From: JAEUKQ01 sp964414755
GTDB lineage: Bacteria; Pseudomonadota; Alphaproteobacteria; JAEUKQ01
Reading direction: 5' to 3'
NCBI GenBank assembly: GCA_964414755.1
Contig: CAYPXH010000040.1
Span: forward strand, 1 to 12,645
Length of the DNA: 12,645 nucleotides
Shown here: positions 1 through 6,060 of the stretch, piece after piece
How the letters are laid out: each line of letters starts with the position of its first letter
How positions within the stretch are numbered: the stretch's first letter is position 1
Notes under the pieces: model-generated
Told to the model about the DNA's origin: nothing
The model's database searches: none
The model's input: the letters and a program-made list of their open reading frames with translations, nothing else
Position numbers and translations under genes: made by a program

Positions 1-55
1 GCTCGTCAGGCTCATAACCTGAAGGCCGCAAGTTCAAATCTTGCCCCCGCTTCCA
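1..55 (+). tRNA. tRNA-fMet (CAT anticodon), 3' part, cut by window edge
   Basis: The first 55 bases fold as the 3' two-thirds of an initiator-type methionine tRNA. They show the anticodon stem-loop with CTCATAA in the loop, stem TCAGG/CCTGA, the short AGGCC variable loop, the T stem-loop GCAAG-TTCAAAT-CTTGC, a CCCCGC acceptor strand and an encoded CCA. The order and loop sequences match bacterial tRNA-fMet better than elongator tRNA-Met. The anticodon stem has A-U in place of one of the three canonical G-C pairs, a variant I associate with some alphaproteobacterial initiators. The 5' part lies outside the window. A tRNA 3' end is a common integration site and may mark the left edge of an accessory region, but no integrase is visible here. 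Confidence 0.85.
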
Positions 56-97
56 TTTATAAGCTTTAATATCTATTACTCCGTAAAATCTAATTTT

Positions 98-123
98 AAG
101 TAGTTGCTACCAGGTTGCTACTT
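98..123. repeat. Direct repeat GTTGCTAC x2 inside a small hairpin
   Basis: GTTGCTAC occurs at 103-110 and again at 114-121, and the outer AAGTAG/CTACTT arms (98-103, 118-123) can pair. It lies about 45 bases after the tRNA CCA. It could be a tRNA processing or termination element or a trace of integration; it is too short to decide. Confidence 0.3.
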
Positions 124-262
124 CTTTCTGAGTTTTCAATATAATGCAGAAAGTTTTCATGTAACTTCTACACAAAGTAAGTGAGGCATTTGTTACTTGT
201 CCTGATAGCATTATATATATATATTGGTAGTAACCAAAGGTTTCTGTAAGGAAGATTATGAC

Positions 263-280
263 GCTAACTAGCTAGTTAGC
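263..280. repeat. 18-bp perfect palindrome
   Basis: GCTAACTAGCTAGTTAGC is exactly its own reverse complement, with no spacer. It could be a dimeric regulator site or only a low-complexity coincidence of CTAG/TTAG words. No adjacent gene explains it. Confidence 0.4.
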
Positions 281-444
281 TAATGTTGCTGTTCCAAAAT
301 CTATCCTTGCATCCTATACCACTAATAAATTTCTAACCATTTACTCTAATCAAACTCATTTGACGAATTATCCTTAGAAGCATGCTAAAATCCTACGTTT
401 TTCAGGGTGTGTAGGTGCTTGTAGGATAGCCTCCTAGGTAGGAA

Positions 445-741
445 TTACAATTGCTTACACAAGAACTGCATTAAAGCATATAAAACTTTTGTCGCAAAAT
501 TATAGTTGATACTTAATCCTAATAAAGTCATAGCTGGACAGAATAATAAAGTAGCACCTAATACGATCTTTTTTCTATTTTTCTTATCAATTAAAATTCC
601 AGTAAATGGTGATATAATTAAACCAGCTATGCTGCCACAAAGCAAAACTTGCCCAATGGAAGCAAATGATTCCCCAAATATTCATAGAGGTCTAAGTAAG
701 TGTAGTAAGATAAATTGTACGCGCCATCTACCTGAGGTCAC
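445..741 (-). pseudogene. Remnant of an MFS transporter N-terminal region
   Basis: The minus-strand frame encodes a hydrophobic stretch followed by GILIDKKNRKKIVLGATLLF. That is the loop 2-3 motif A of major facilitator transporters (G-x-L-x-D-[RK]-x-x-[RK][RK]) leading into the next membrane helix. The same frame reads upstream through IFGESFASIGQ, but a TGA at 682-684 interrupts it, and the frame ends at 445 after only about two to three helices instead of the usual twelve. I see no full-length continuation downstream. I therefore call it a decayed fragment. It is not related in any obvious way to the intact MFS gene at 8089-9390. The 5' limit (a GTG near 741) is uncertain. Confidence 0.6.
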
Positions 742-825
742 CTGCCTTATGGAGGGGCTTTTATGGACCATTATTACTTTCTATCTCGGTAAAATTGGCA
801 GGAGCTTACTATGAATGAAAATAAA

Positions 826-1353
826 TTACTTGGATAATAAAGCGATAACTTCCATTGCGTTTGTTTCTGGCTTGGATACTGGATACATTACATGTTTAAT
901 TCTGCTATTTTCGATAATTGATGTTAAACGACACAGTAAAGTATAATCTTCCACTTCAAAAGTTGGTAACCCTATTGCTTGAGCAAAACTCAACTTTTCA
1001 TCGCTTAATAAGGGAAATGGCAAACTTAATCTTTTAGCAGATTCAATTTGGTATTCTGTGTTTTGCGTACTAAGACCGAACACATTGGCACTCAAGCGAT
1101 TCAGCTCTCGATAATGATCCCGAAAAGCACAGGATTGTAGAGTACATCCTTTAGCACCTGGAATAATATCCCAATCTTTTAGAGAGGAGAATCCAGGTCG
1201 GCTTGTTCTTGGATAGGCATATAAAACAGTAAATCTACTTAATGGTAAAGAGAGGTCGATCATACGTCCCTCGGTTGAAGGTAATGCTAGTTTAGGTATA
1301 GGTTTTCCAACCAGAGCTAGGGGATTAAAAGTATTTGATATATTTTTATTCAT
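826..1353 (-). CDS. Peroxiredoxin, AhpC/TSA-redoxin type
   Basis: This 175-residue thioredoxin-fold peroxidase probably reduces peroxides in the cytoplasm. Residues 15-30 (GKPIPKLALPSTEG) match the N-terminal strand of BCP/AhpC-type proteins. Residues 43-50 (VLYAYPRT) correspond to the first core strand. The PGAKGCTLQSC motif places Cys70 as the probable peroxidatic residue and Cys75 five residues later as a possible resolving residue, the same spacing as in E. coli BCP. VFGLSTQ (about 91-97) and the later PLLSD are the usual following strand and turn. It has an ATG start with GAGAGGA about eight bases upstream. An insertion relative to BCP (YPRTSRPGFSSLKDWDIIPGAKGC) precedes the active Cys and marks a divergent subfamily. 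It sits alone between two remnants. Whether it belongs functionally to the large cluster is not shown. Confidence 0.85.
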   Translation of the reverse strand: MNKNISNTFNPLALVGKPIPKLALPSTEGRMIDLSLPLSRFTVLYAYPRTSRPGFSSLKDWDIIPGAKGCTLQSCAFRDHYRELNRLSANVFGLSTQNTEYQIESAKRLSLPFPLLSDEKLSFAQAIGLPTFEVEDYTLLCRLTSIIENSRIKHVMYPVSKPETNAMEVIALLSK

Positions 1354-1613
1354 ATTTACGTCCTCTCTATATGAAGTTCATGGAAAAGTTGCAAAAGAAT
1401 CATCAGAGGTTAAGATTTGAAAGGCATTACGAAGAAATTGATAGCAAAACAAGTTATATAACCAAACCGATCCCGTGGATCGCCATACAGAATTCGGTTG
1501 GGAATTTCTTTTGCAATATATACATCGATTACATTAGGGGAGGAAACCACAGAAGTTAATTTCGTTCAGGCTTGTTTTAATATTTTACCCGCAAGAAGAA
1601 GACCAATTTGACT

Positions 1614-1621
1614 AACTTTAT
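1614..1621. repeat. 8-bp target site duplication, left copy
   Basis: AACTTTAT directly precedes the left inverted repeat and is repeated exactly at 2342-2349 after the right one. An 8-bp duplication is the rule for IS1595-family elements. Confidence 0.9.
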
Positions 1622-2341
1622 GGGGCTGAAGTAGCTAAGGGAGGAAGAAGGTAGTAAGATAGGTAGTATGGATGAGCGAAAAAGCAGATTAAGTTTGAGG
1701 CAACAGAGCCGATTGGTGGAGCATTTTGTGGCAGGGACGACGGCACGAGCGGCGGCTGAGCTCGTGGGTATTCAAGCGAATACAGCCATCCGTTTTTTCA
1801 TGCGGTTACGGCAGTTGATAGCCAGCAAACAGCCCAGTTATAAGTTATGTGGTGAGGTTGAAGCGGATGAAAGTTACTTTGGTGGTGTACAAAAAGGCAA
1901 ACGGGGTTGAGGTGCAGCTGGAAAAATAGCTATATTTGGCTTGTTAAAGCGTGGTGGCAAGGTTTACCCAGCAATCATTCCTAATGCCAAGACAGAAACG
2001 TTGTTGCCTATTATTGAAGAGAAGGTCATGCCGGATAGTATTGTCTACACAGATACCTTCAAAGCCTACAATGCTTTAGATGTGTCAAGTTTCCATCATC
2101 TACGCATCAACCATTCCAAACTCTTTGCAGCTCGGCAGAACCATATTAATGGCATCGAAAATTTCTGGAGCCAAGCTAAACGTCATCTACGTAAATTTAA
2201 CGGTATCAAACCGGATAATTTTTATTGGTTTTTAAAGGAATGTGAATGGCGCTTCAATGGCGGCAATCACAAAACACTTCTAATCCAACTCAAATACTGG
2301 TATAAATTACCTAATCATTAACCCTTAGCTACTTCAGCCCC
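1622..2341 (+). mobile_element. IS1595-family insertion sequence (ISXO2/IS1016-like)
   Basis: A 720-bp element bounded by perfect 20-bp inverted repeats (1622-1641 and 2322-2341, beginning GGGGCTGAAGTAGC) and flanked by a perfect 8-bp duplication AACTTTAT. It carries one transposase gene, interrupted by a nonsense codon. The GGGGCTG terminus, the size near 700 bp, the 8-bp duplication and the transposase sequence all agree with the IS1016 branch of the IS1595 family. Intact ends suggest recent insertion, into an already decayed gene. Confidence 0.9.
1668..2321 (+). pseudogene. IS1595-type DDE transposase with an in-frame TGA
   Basis: The frame from ATG 1668 starts with a helix-turn-helix-like region (RLSLRQQSRLVEHF...TARAAAELVG, about residues 7-33). 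It continues into the catalytic domain: EVEADESYFGG contains the first Asp (residue 67), VYTDTFKAYN the second, and NHINGIENFWSQAKRHLRKF the His/Glu region typical of ISXO2-like transposases. A TGA at 1908-1910 interrupts an otherwise open frame at GKRG-stop-GAAGK, where relatives have a basic residue, consistent with a single CGA to TGA change. The frame resumes without shift to TAA 2319-2321. Neighbouring genes use TGA as stop and TGG for Trp, so recoding is unlikely. The element is probably immobile on its own unless readthrough occurs or a copy elsewhere acts in trans. Confidence 0.85.
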
Positions 2342-2349
2342 AACTTTAT
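2342..2349. repeat. 8-bp target site duplication, right copy
   Basis: AACTTTAT immediately after the right inverted repeat is identical to the copy at 1614-1621. Confidence 0.9.
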
Positions 2350-2405
2350 TTATAGTATTGCCCTCTAACTTAGCTTTTTCATCAATTGGTAATTTTATAA
2401 CAGCT

Positions 2406-3407
2406 TTAGATATGGCTCTTAATTAGGTTTTGGTTATAATTTTCAATTGCTTCAATAAGTTGAATATGTTTTTGATCTTGATAGAAACCCAGGAATAATG
2501 GCACACTATCCACATTTAGTTGCGTAGCCGGCTGGCTTTCTGCCCAAAATGGTTGATGTTCCGAAGCTATGCGAAATTCATGATGTCGGATCAATTGCTT
2601 AGAAATTTCTTTGTCATTTATCTTAATTAATGCTGTATTAAGGCCTTCATTCCGACGTAAAATAACTATTCCGCCTAAAGGCGATACAGGTTTAATTATG
2701 CTACGGAAGTGCTCAGCTAGGCTTATAATTGGCAAAAGAACCTCAGTAACACCATAGGTTGCTACCAAATCTGGAAACATTTCTACTGTTTTTTTGCGTA
2801 TATTGGCACTAATAGGTAAGCCAGCAACTTGAATGTTTTGTGGGGTCGAAAGTAGAATTACCTGGTCATTTGAGACAAGATTCCACTGGCGTGCCAAGCA
2901 TGACAGCAAGAAAGTGGTTTTCCCTGCTTGGCTTTCTCCCAGAAATAAGTAGGTTTTATTATGATATTCTGCAGCGCTACAGTGTAAGTGTCTAAATCCG
3001 AGTGAACGGCAATAAATAATAAATGTAATATAAACGGTTCTGGCAATTAGGCGGACATTAACTTTGTCCCCTAAATCCGTAGCTATTTCAACTTCATTAT
3101 TTTCAAAAATATAAGTTACATTTCCCTCTCTGCGTGCATGCCTAATATAACCGATCTTCCTAGGATTCCAATATATTTTATATCCTCTATCATCGGTCAT
3201 AATTGCTATATCGTTCTCATTATCATTTTTTAGGGAAGGTTTATGAAACACGATTTTTCTTTTTAGCTCTATAGTGGCAGGAATTTCAATAAAGTATGGA
3301 GCAAGGGATTTGACCACTAAATCCAGAATATTTTCTTCACACGAAATTGAACAATAAAAACTTATGTCATTAGCTACTGATCGAAAATATCGTGTCCTCT
3401 CTGTCAC
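2406..3407 (-). CDS. HPr-kinase/phosphorylase-like P-loop kinase
   Basis: The 333-residue protein carries a C-terminal HprK-like kinase fold. Residues 140-145 (HLHCSA) precede YLFLGESQAGKTTFLLSCL, where GESQAGKTT (157-165) is the Walker A loop. NLVSNDQVIL (177-186) has Asp181 at the position of the metal-binding acidic pair usual after the P-loop helix (here Asn-Asp, not Asp-Asp). The N-terminal 130 residues are beta-rich and unassigned. HprK-like kinases of this layout occur in RiPP clusters; in paeninodin-type lasso clusters one phosphorylates the C-terminal Ser of the precursor. Here the precursor has Ser as its penultimate residue, a possible target (inference). The start is GTG at 3405-3407, with AAAGGA well placed upstream and one base after the preceding stop. 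It is the last intact gene of the cluster. Confidence 0.75.
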   Translation of the reverse strand: MTERTRYFRSVANDISFYCSISCEENILDLVVKSLAPYFIEIPATIELKRKIVFHKPSLKNDNENDIAIMTDDRGYKIYWNPRKIGYIRHARREGNVTYIFENNEVEIATDLGDKVNVRLIARTVYITFIIYCRSLGFRHLHCSAAEYHNKTYLFLGESQAGKTTFLLSCLARQWNLVSNDQVILLSTPQNIQVAGLPISANIRKKTVEMFPDLVATYGVTEVLLPIISLAEHFRSIIKPVSPLGGIVILRRNEGLNTALIKINDKEISKQLIRHHEFRIASEHQPFWAESQPATQLNVDSVPLFLGFYQDQKHIQLIEAIENYNQNLIKSHI

Positions 3408-3408
3408 T

Positions 3409-3939
3409 TTATAATCCTTTCAAGAAGTCTTGATATACTTGTGAAGCTCTTGGGCCAATACTGCCTTGATATTTTCCGTTATAAAGACTTATTTTCCCCA
3501 TGGGCTTCCAAAATGTTACTTGTGCAATTCTAATGCCTGGTGTTAGGACTATTTTCCTTGTTGCGTAAAATTGAAAAGTCACTTGTCCATATGATCCAAT
3601 ATCTATAAGATCGGCAGTCACATGAACGAATAAGCCAAGCCTAGCTATTCCTGATCGTGCGTGAATAATAGGAACAAAATAGTCACTACCTAAGGCTTCG
3701 TTTGAATGGCCAAGAAGGAAATCACCTTTATCAATTTGTATTTGTTCACCAAAGGGAATTCTTAATTCTTGTACTCGCGTAGGTTGTCGTACATCTGAAA
3801 AATCATCTTCATACCGTAAAAAGTGTGATCCTAATGTTAAATCATAAGAATTTGTCGTGGCATTACTCGAGTTGAAGGGATCAATCTTGATTTTTTTATT
3901 AAAATAATTTGCAATAATTTCATCTCCAGTAAGTATCAT
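3409..3939 (-). CDS. dCTP deaminase/dUTPase-fold protein with Gln at the catalytic Glu position
   Basis: This 176-residue member of the Dcd/DUT trimer fold starts MILTGDEI and contains TTNSYDLTLG (28-37), the strand corresponding to the ASLDVRLG-type motif of E. coli Dcd. IIHARSGIARLGLFVH (91-106) is the conserved RSSxARLG segment with the nucleotide-contacting Arg. LIDIGSYGQVTFQFYATRK (111-129) matches Dcd IDPGWSGxIVLEFYN, but the position of the catalytic Glu is Gln123. TPGIRIAQVTFW (133-144) is the usual C-terminal strand. It overlaps its paralog upstream by 4 bases (ATGA), with AAGGA before the start. Loss of the Glu predicts no ordinary deamination. It could bind nucleotides, act as a diphosphatase-like enzyme via the retained Asp113 strand, or form a hetero-oligomer with the neighbour. 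Confidence 0.8.
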   Translation of the reverse strand: MILTGDEIIANYFNKKIKIDPFNSSNATTNSYDLTLGSHFLRYEDDFSDVRQPTRVQELRIPFGEQIQIDKGDFLLGHSNEALGSDYFVPIIHARSGIARLGLFVHVTADLIDIGSYGQVTFQFYATRKIVLTPGIRIAQVTFWKPMGKISLYNGKYQGSIGPRASQVYQDFLKGL

Positions 3940-4418
3940 TTAGGCATCCTTAAAAGTGAAGGAAATGGTTTATTTTCTTTAGCGTATTTGCCAATATATT
4001 CTTGACCCGAACCCTGGTTAATCCAGAAAGAAACTTGACCGACACACATACCAGGATAGAGTTTTAGAGATCTGGCAAAATAAAGTTCTAACGTCCAACG
4101 ATGAGCAGATCCTCGGTGTCCTAGATTGGCAGAAACTTGTAAGAAGAGGCCCAACCGGCCCATCGAGCTTCGTCCTATCAATGACATTGCATATCGCTGG
4201 CTTCCTATAACTTCTGCAGTAGAACCAAGATACATTTTTCCTTTTTCAAAAATCATTCCATCTTCAGCAATCTCCATTGTTTTGCCATTTTCATCAATTA
4301 TAGTCGGTCCCAAATGATAATTGTAACTATTTGGATTAATATCATGTTGATTATATGGCGATAAGATAATATCTCCTGATGCCACAGCTTCTGCGATTGT
4401 TGGGCCAGTTAAAATCAT
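3936..4418 (-). CDS. dCTP deaminase-like protein (Dcd fold, catalytic Glu retained)
   Basis: This 160-residue protein begins MILTGPTIAEAVASGDI and carries INPNSYNYHLG (27-37), LIGRSSMGRLGLFLQ (80-94) and TLELYFAR (109-116). Glu111 aligns with the catalytic Glu of E. coli Dcd (VLEFYNS), and PGMCVGQVSFW (122-132) is the conserved final strand. Unlike standard Dcd, the segment before the Glu reads NLGHRGSAHRW instead of the usual IDPGWSG, so the conserved Asp is missing. It is shorter than E. coli Dcd (193 residues). It resembles the next gene from its first residues on, so the two are tandem paralogs. A GGAG lies about eight bases before the ATG. The likely substrate is a cytosine nucleotide, possibly bound to a pathway intermediate; the reaction is not proven. 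Confidence 0.8.
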   Translation of the reverse strand: MILTGPTIAEAVASGDIILSPYNQHDINPNSYNYHLGPTIIDENGKTMEIAEDGMIFEKGKMYLGSTAEVIGSQRYAMSLIGRSSMGRLGLFLQVSANLGHRGSAHRWTLELYFARSLKLYPGMCVGQVSFWINQGSGQEYIGKYAKENKPFPSLLRMPK

Positions 4419-4457
4419 TTAGTCACTCCAAAACTCATAATGCTTTAAAAAGATTGA

Positions 4458-5051
4458 TTAGCTAAGCTTTAATCTTTTCCAACTCCAATAACCTTCATCA
4501 CCGCTTTCATTTGAGATAATCCACCCATTTTGGATCAATTTTTCCATTAAAATGCTGTTAAAGATCCCGTGTCCTACCAGAATAACAAGCTCAAATTTCA
4601 ATGATTTATCTAATATCTTATTAATAGCTTTGTCGACACGAGCAGCAAAAGTTGCGTTTTTTTTCTCATTCCCATAACCTTGTTGATTAAATTGTTCTAC
4701 AAGATCATAAATCCACTTCTTTGGAGTTAATACATGGCGAAGGCCTTTAGCTTTTGGCAGTTGAAACTCTGTCAATAAAGCGTTACGTTGAAATTCATCA
4801 TTGCCCAATAAGCGTCGTGTTGATTCTATTGCCCGTGGTAACGGGCTAGACATAGCCAGAAAATTGCATCTTTTAGTTAGTTGAGTGATAAGACTGGGGG
4901 GTGGAGAAGAGGCCTGTTTTAGGGTTGCTTGTCTATATTTTAGGCACGCTAGATCGAATTGGTAGCCAGTGCAAGTGTCTGGCCAAGAAAAATCCACCTC
5001 ACCGTGCCGAACAAATAAAAGTTCACCATTGTTTCGAACATCTAAAGTCAT
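4458..5051 (-). CDS. Histidine phosphatase superfamily protein (phosphoglycerate mutase-like)
   Basis: The 197-residue protein has all the marks of the RHG family. LLFVRHGEVDF places Arg15-His16-Gly17 at the phospho-accepting site, SSPLPRAIESTRR (68-80) supplies the second Arg, LLTEFQLP (92-99) the acidic proton donor, and LVILVGHGIFN (155-165) the second catalytic His161. It should be an active small-molecule or protein phosphatase. In this operon it may remove phosphate from a nucleotide or peptide intermediate, or unmask a phosphorylated precursor after export (inference). AGAGGTAG precedes the ATG closely. The 58-base gap to the upstream gene is the largest within the enzyme block. Confidence 0.85.
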   Translation of the reverse strand: MTLDVRNNGELLFVRHGEVDFSWPDTCTGYQFDLACLKYRQATLKQASSPPPSLITQLTKRCNFLAMSSPLPRAIESTRRLLGNDEFQRNALLTEFQLPKAKGLRHVLTPKKWIYDLVEQFNQQGYGNEKKNATFAARVDKAINKILDKSLKFELVILVGHGIFNSILMEKLIQNGWIISNESGDEGYWSWKRLKLS

Positions 5052-5109
5052 ATCTACCTCTTGGCGTTATATCTCCTAAAAATGATCACTATATTAGGGC
5101 TGTAATAAT

Positions 5110-6051
5110 TTATAACTGCGTATCCCATGACGTTACAAGTCTACCAATATCCTCCATCAGTGATACGGGACTACCCCAATTTTTTGCCAACTTAAGTGCA
5201 TTTGGTTGCTTGCCGGCATAGAAAGCTAAAATCCCGATTAGCATCCAAATTTCAAAATAGTTTATTATATATTGGTTGATGTGGGGATATTTATGGGAAA
5301 AATATTCTCTAAGTAAGATACCTGCTTTTGAATGGCGGAGTTGAGCAGCGGCTGCTCCCATACCATGCGCAGGATGGGTATTCCCCAAAATTGGAATGTT
5401 TAGCAAAACGATCTGTTTCCCATTAATTAGAAAATTTTTTAAATTCAAATCCACGGGTGAGAATTGACTAGGAAGTGCATCAAATTCTTCTATAAGTGCC
5501 GATGTATGCGAAAGCCAATTTTCAATGGTGTTGATGAAAGAGGTTTCAGATATAAATTGTTTGCATTTACGCCAGTATTTTAGCAAATAAAACTCATTAA
5601 ACATACTGATTGATTCAAAAGACGGGGAATTGACTTTAAAAAGACCAATAGATTTGGAGGGAGGATCAATATGTTTGAAAATTTCAAGACAATTGATAAA
5701 ACTATCGGTGATATTCATATGTAAAACATTATCATCAATGTGCACTACATTTGCCAGACTTTCACCTTTAATATACTCCATAACAATAAGATCAATACCA
5801 AGTTCCTCCCTAAGATATCTTACATCGTATACTTCAGGTACTCGCATGTGTTTCCGAAGTTGCAGCATATAATTAACGAGATAGTTCGTCGGAATGTCAT
5901 TATCTACAATAACTTTAACAACACAGATATGCCTTCCAATTTCAACGCGATATACATAGTTATTTGTGTCGCTCAAAAGCGATAAGGAAGACCCTTTCCA
6001 TAATGATGAAATATAGTTTTGAATCTCTGTTTTTCCGTTTAATATTGTCAT
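5110..6051 (-). CDS. Aminoglycoside-phosphotransferase-like kinase fold, divergent active site
   Basis: This 313-residue protein follows the APH/choline kinase pattern. The N-lobe has NNYVYRVEIGRHICVVKVI with a candidate ATP-binding Lys46, and LIVMEYIKGESL (88-99) is the hinge. FSPVDLNLKNFLING (197-211) is the catalytic loop, with Asp201 and Asn206 in the correct +5 spacing, but Pro replaces the usual His. The DFG-equivalent strand VLLNIP (215-220) has Asn218 where the metal-binding Asp should be. It may be an inactive or altered kinase that binds substrate without phosphorylating it. The frame also opens at TTG 6054; I chose ATG 6051 because it is the better codon and AAGG precedes it. It ends 58 bases before the phosphatase gene. 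The functional assignment is fold-level only. Confidence 0.65.
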   Translation of the reverse strand: MTILNGKTEIQNYISSLWKGSSLSLLSDTNNYVYRVEIGRHICVVKVIVDNDIPTNYLVNYMLQLRKHMRVPEVYDVRYLREELGIDLIVMEYIKGESLANVVHIDDNVLHMNITDSFINCLEIFKHIDPPSKSIGLFKVNSPSFESISMFNEFYLLKYWRKCKQFISETSFINTIENWLSHTSALIEEFDALPSQFSPVDLNLKNFLINGKQIVLLNIPILGNTHPAHGMGAAAAQLRHSKAGILLREYFSHKYPHINQYIINYFEIWMLIGILAFYAGKQPNALKLAKNWGSPVSLMEDIGRLVTSWDTQL

Positions 6052-6060
6052 CAAAAAACC

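Larger units (their letters stand above)
56..444. other. Gene-free AT-rich stretch after the tRNA
   Basis: No credible coding region is present on either strand. The stretch holds a short direct repeat and hairpin next to the tRNA (98-123), an (AT)n run near 211-222, an 18-bp perfect palindrome (263-280) and a weak inverted repeat ATCCTAC/GTAGGAT (390-396 and 421-427). It may be decayed sequence between a tRNA and a transporter remnant. Confidence 0.5.
1410..2405 (-). pseudogene. Unrecognised gene remnant(s), split by the insertion sequence
   Basis: With the IS and one target copy removed, a minus-strand frame joins cleanly across the insertion point. From about 2403 downward it reads AISKAVIKLPIDEKAKLEG and continues past the junction as VSQIGLLLAGKILKQA, then meets TGA at 1566-1568. 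The same frame is open again for 51 codons (1565 to 1413), including EIPNRILYGDPRDRFGYIT, and stops with TAA at 1410. There is no start region: upstream the frame has a stop within the end of the HPr-kinase-like gene. So this is an internal or C-terminal piece of an older gene abutting the last cluster gene, later hit by the IS. I do not recognise the family. The amphipathic and hydrophobic stretches could be from a membrane protein. Confidence 0.4.

Noticed and set aside
390..427. Inverted repeat ATCCTAC/GTAGGAT
   Set aside because: Seven bases with a 24-base loop in AT-rich DNA is likely by chance, and no gene end needs it.
506..814. A plus-strand 102-codon frame
   Set aside because: It is the shadow of the minus-strand MFS remnant, whose motif A is convincing; its own translation has no recognisable feature.
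1335..1559. A plus-strand 74-codon frame starting MIYFYSYL
   Set aside because: It begins inside the peroxiredoxin start region on the other strand and shows no family resemblance. The minus strand of the same interval reads more like decayed protein (EIPNRILYGDPRDRFGYIT).
1908..1910. TGA read as tryptophan (alternative genetic code)
   Set aside because: Cluster genes encode Trp with TGG and use TGA as stop (for example at the ATGA overlap at 8089-8092). The position calls for a basic residue, as expected from CGA to TGA.
2858..3046. Further long frames inside the cluster genes (also 4126-4317, 4901-5221, 5630-5985, 6716-6958, 7952-8260, 8861-9088, 9967-10161, 10630-10899, 10977-11168)
   Set aside because: All overlap well-supported genes with recognised domains in another frame or on the other strand, and lack own ribosome sites or motifs.
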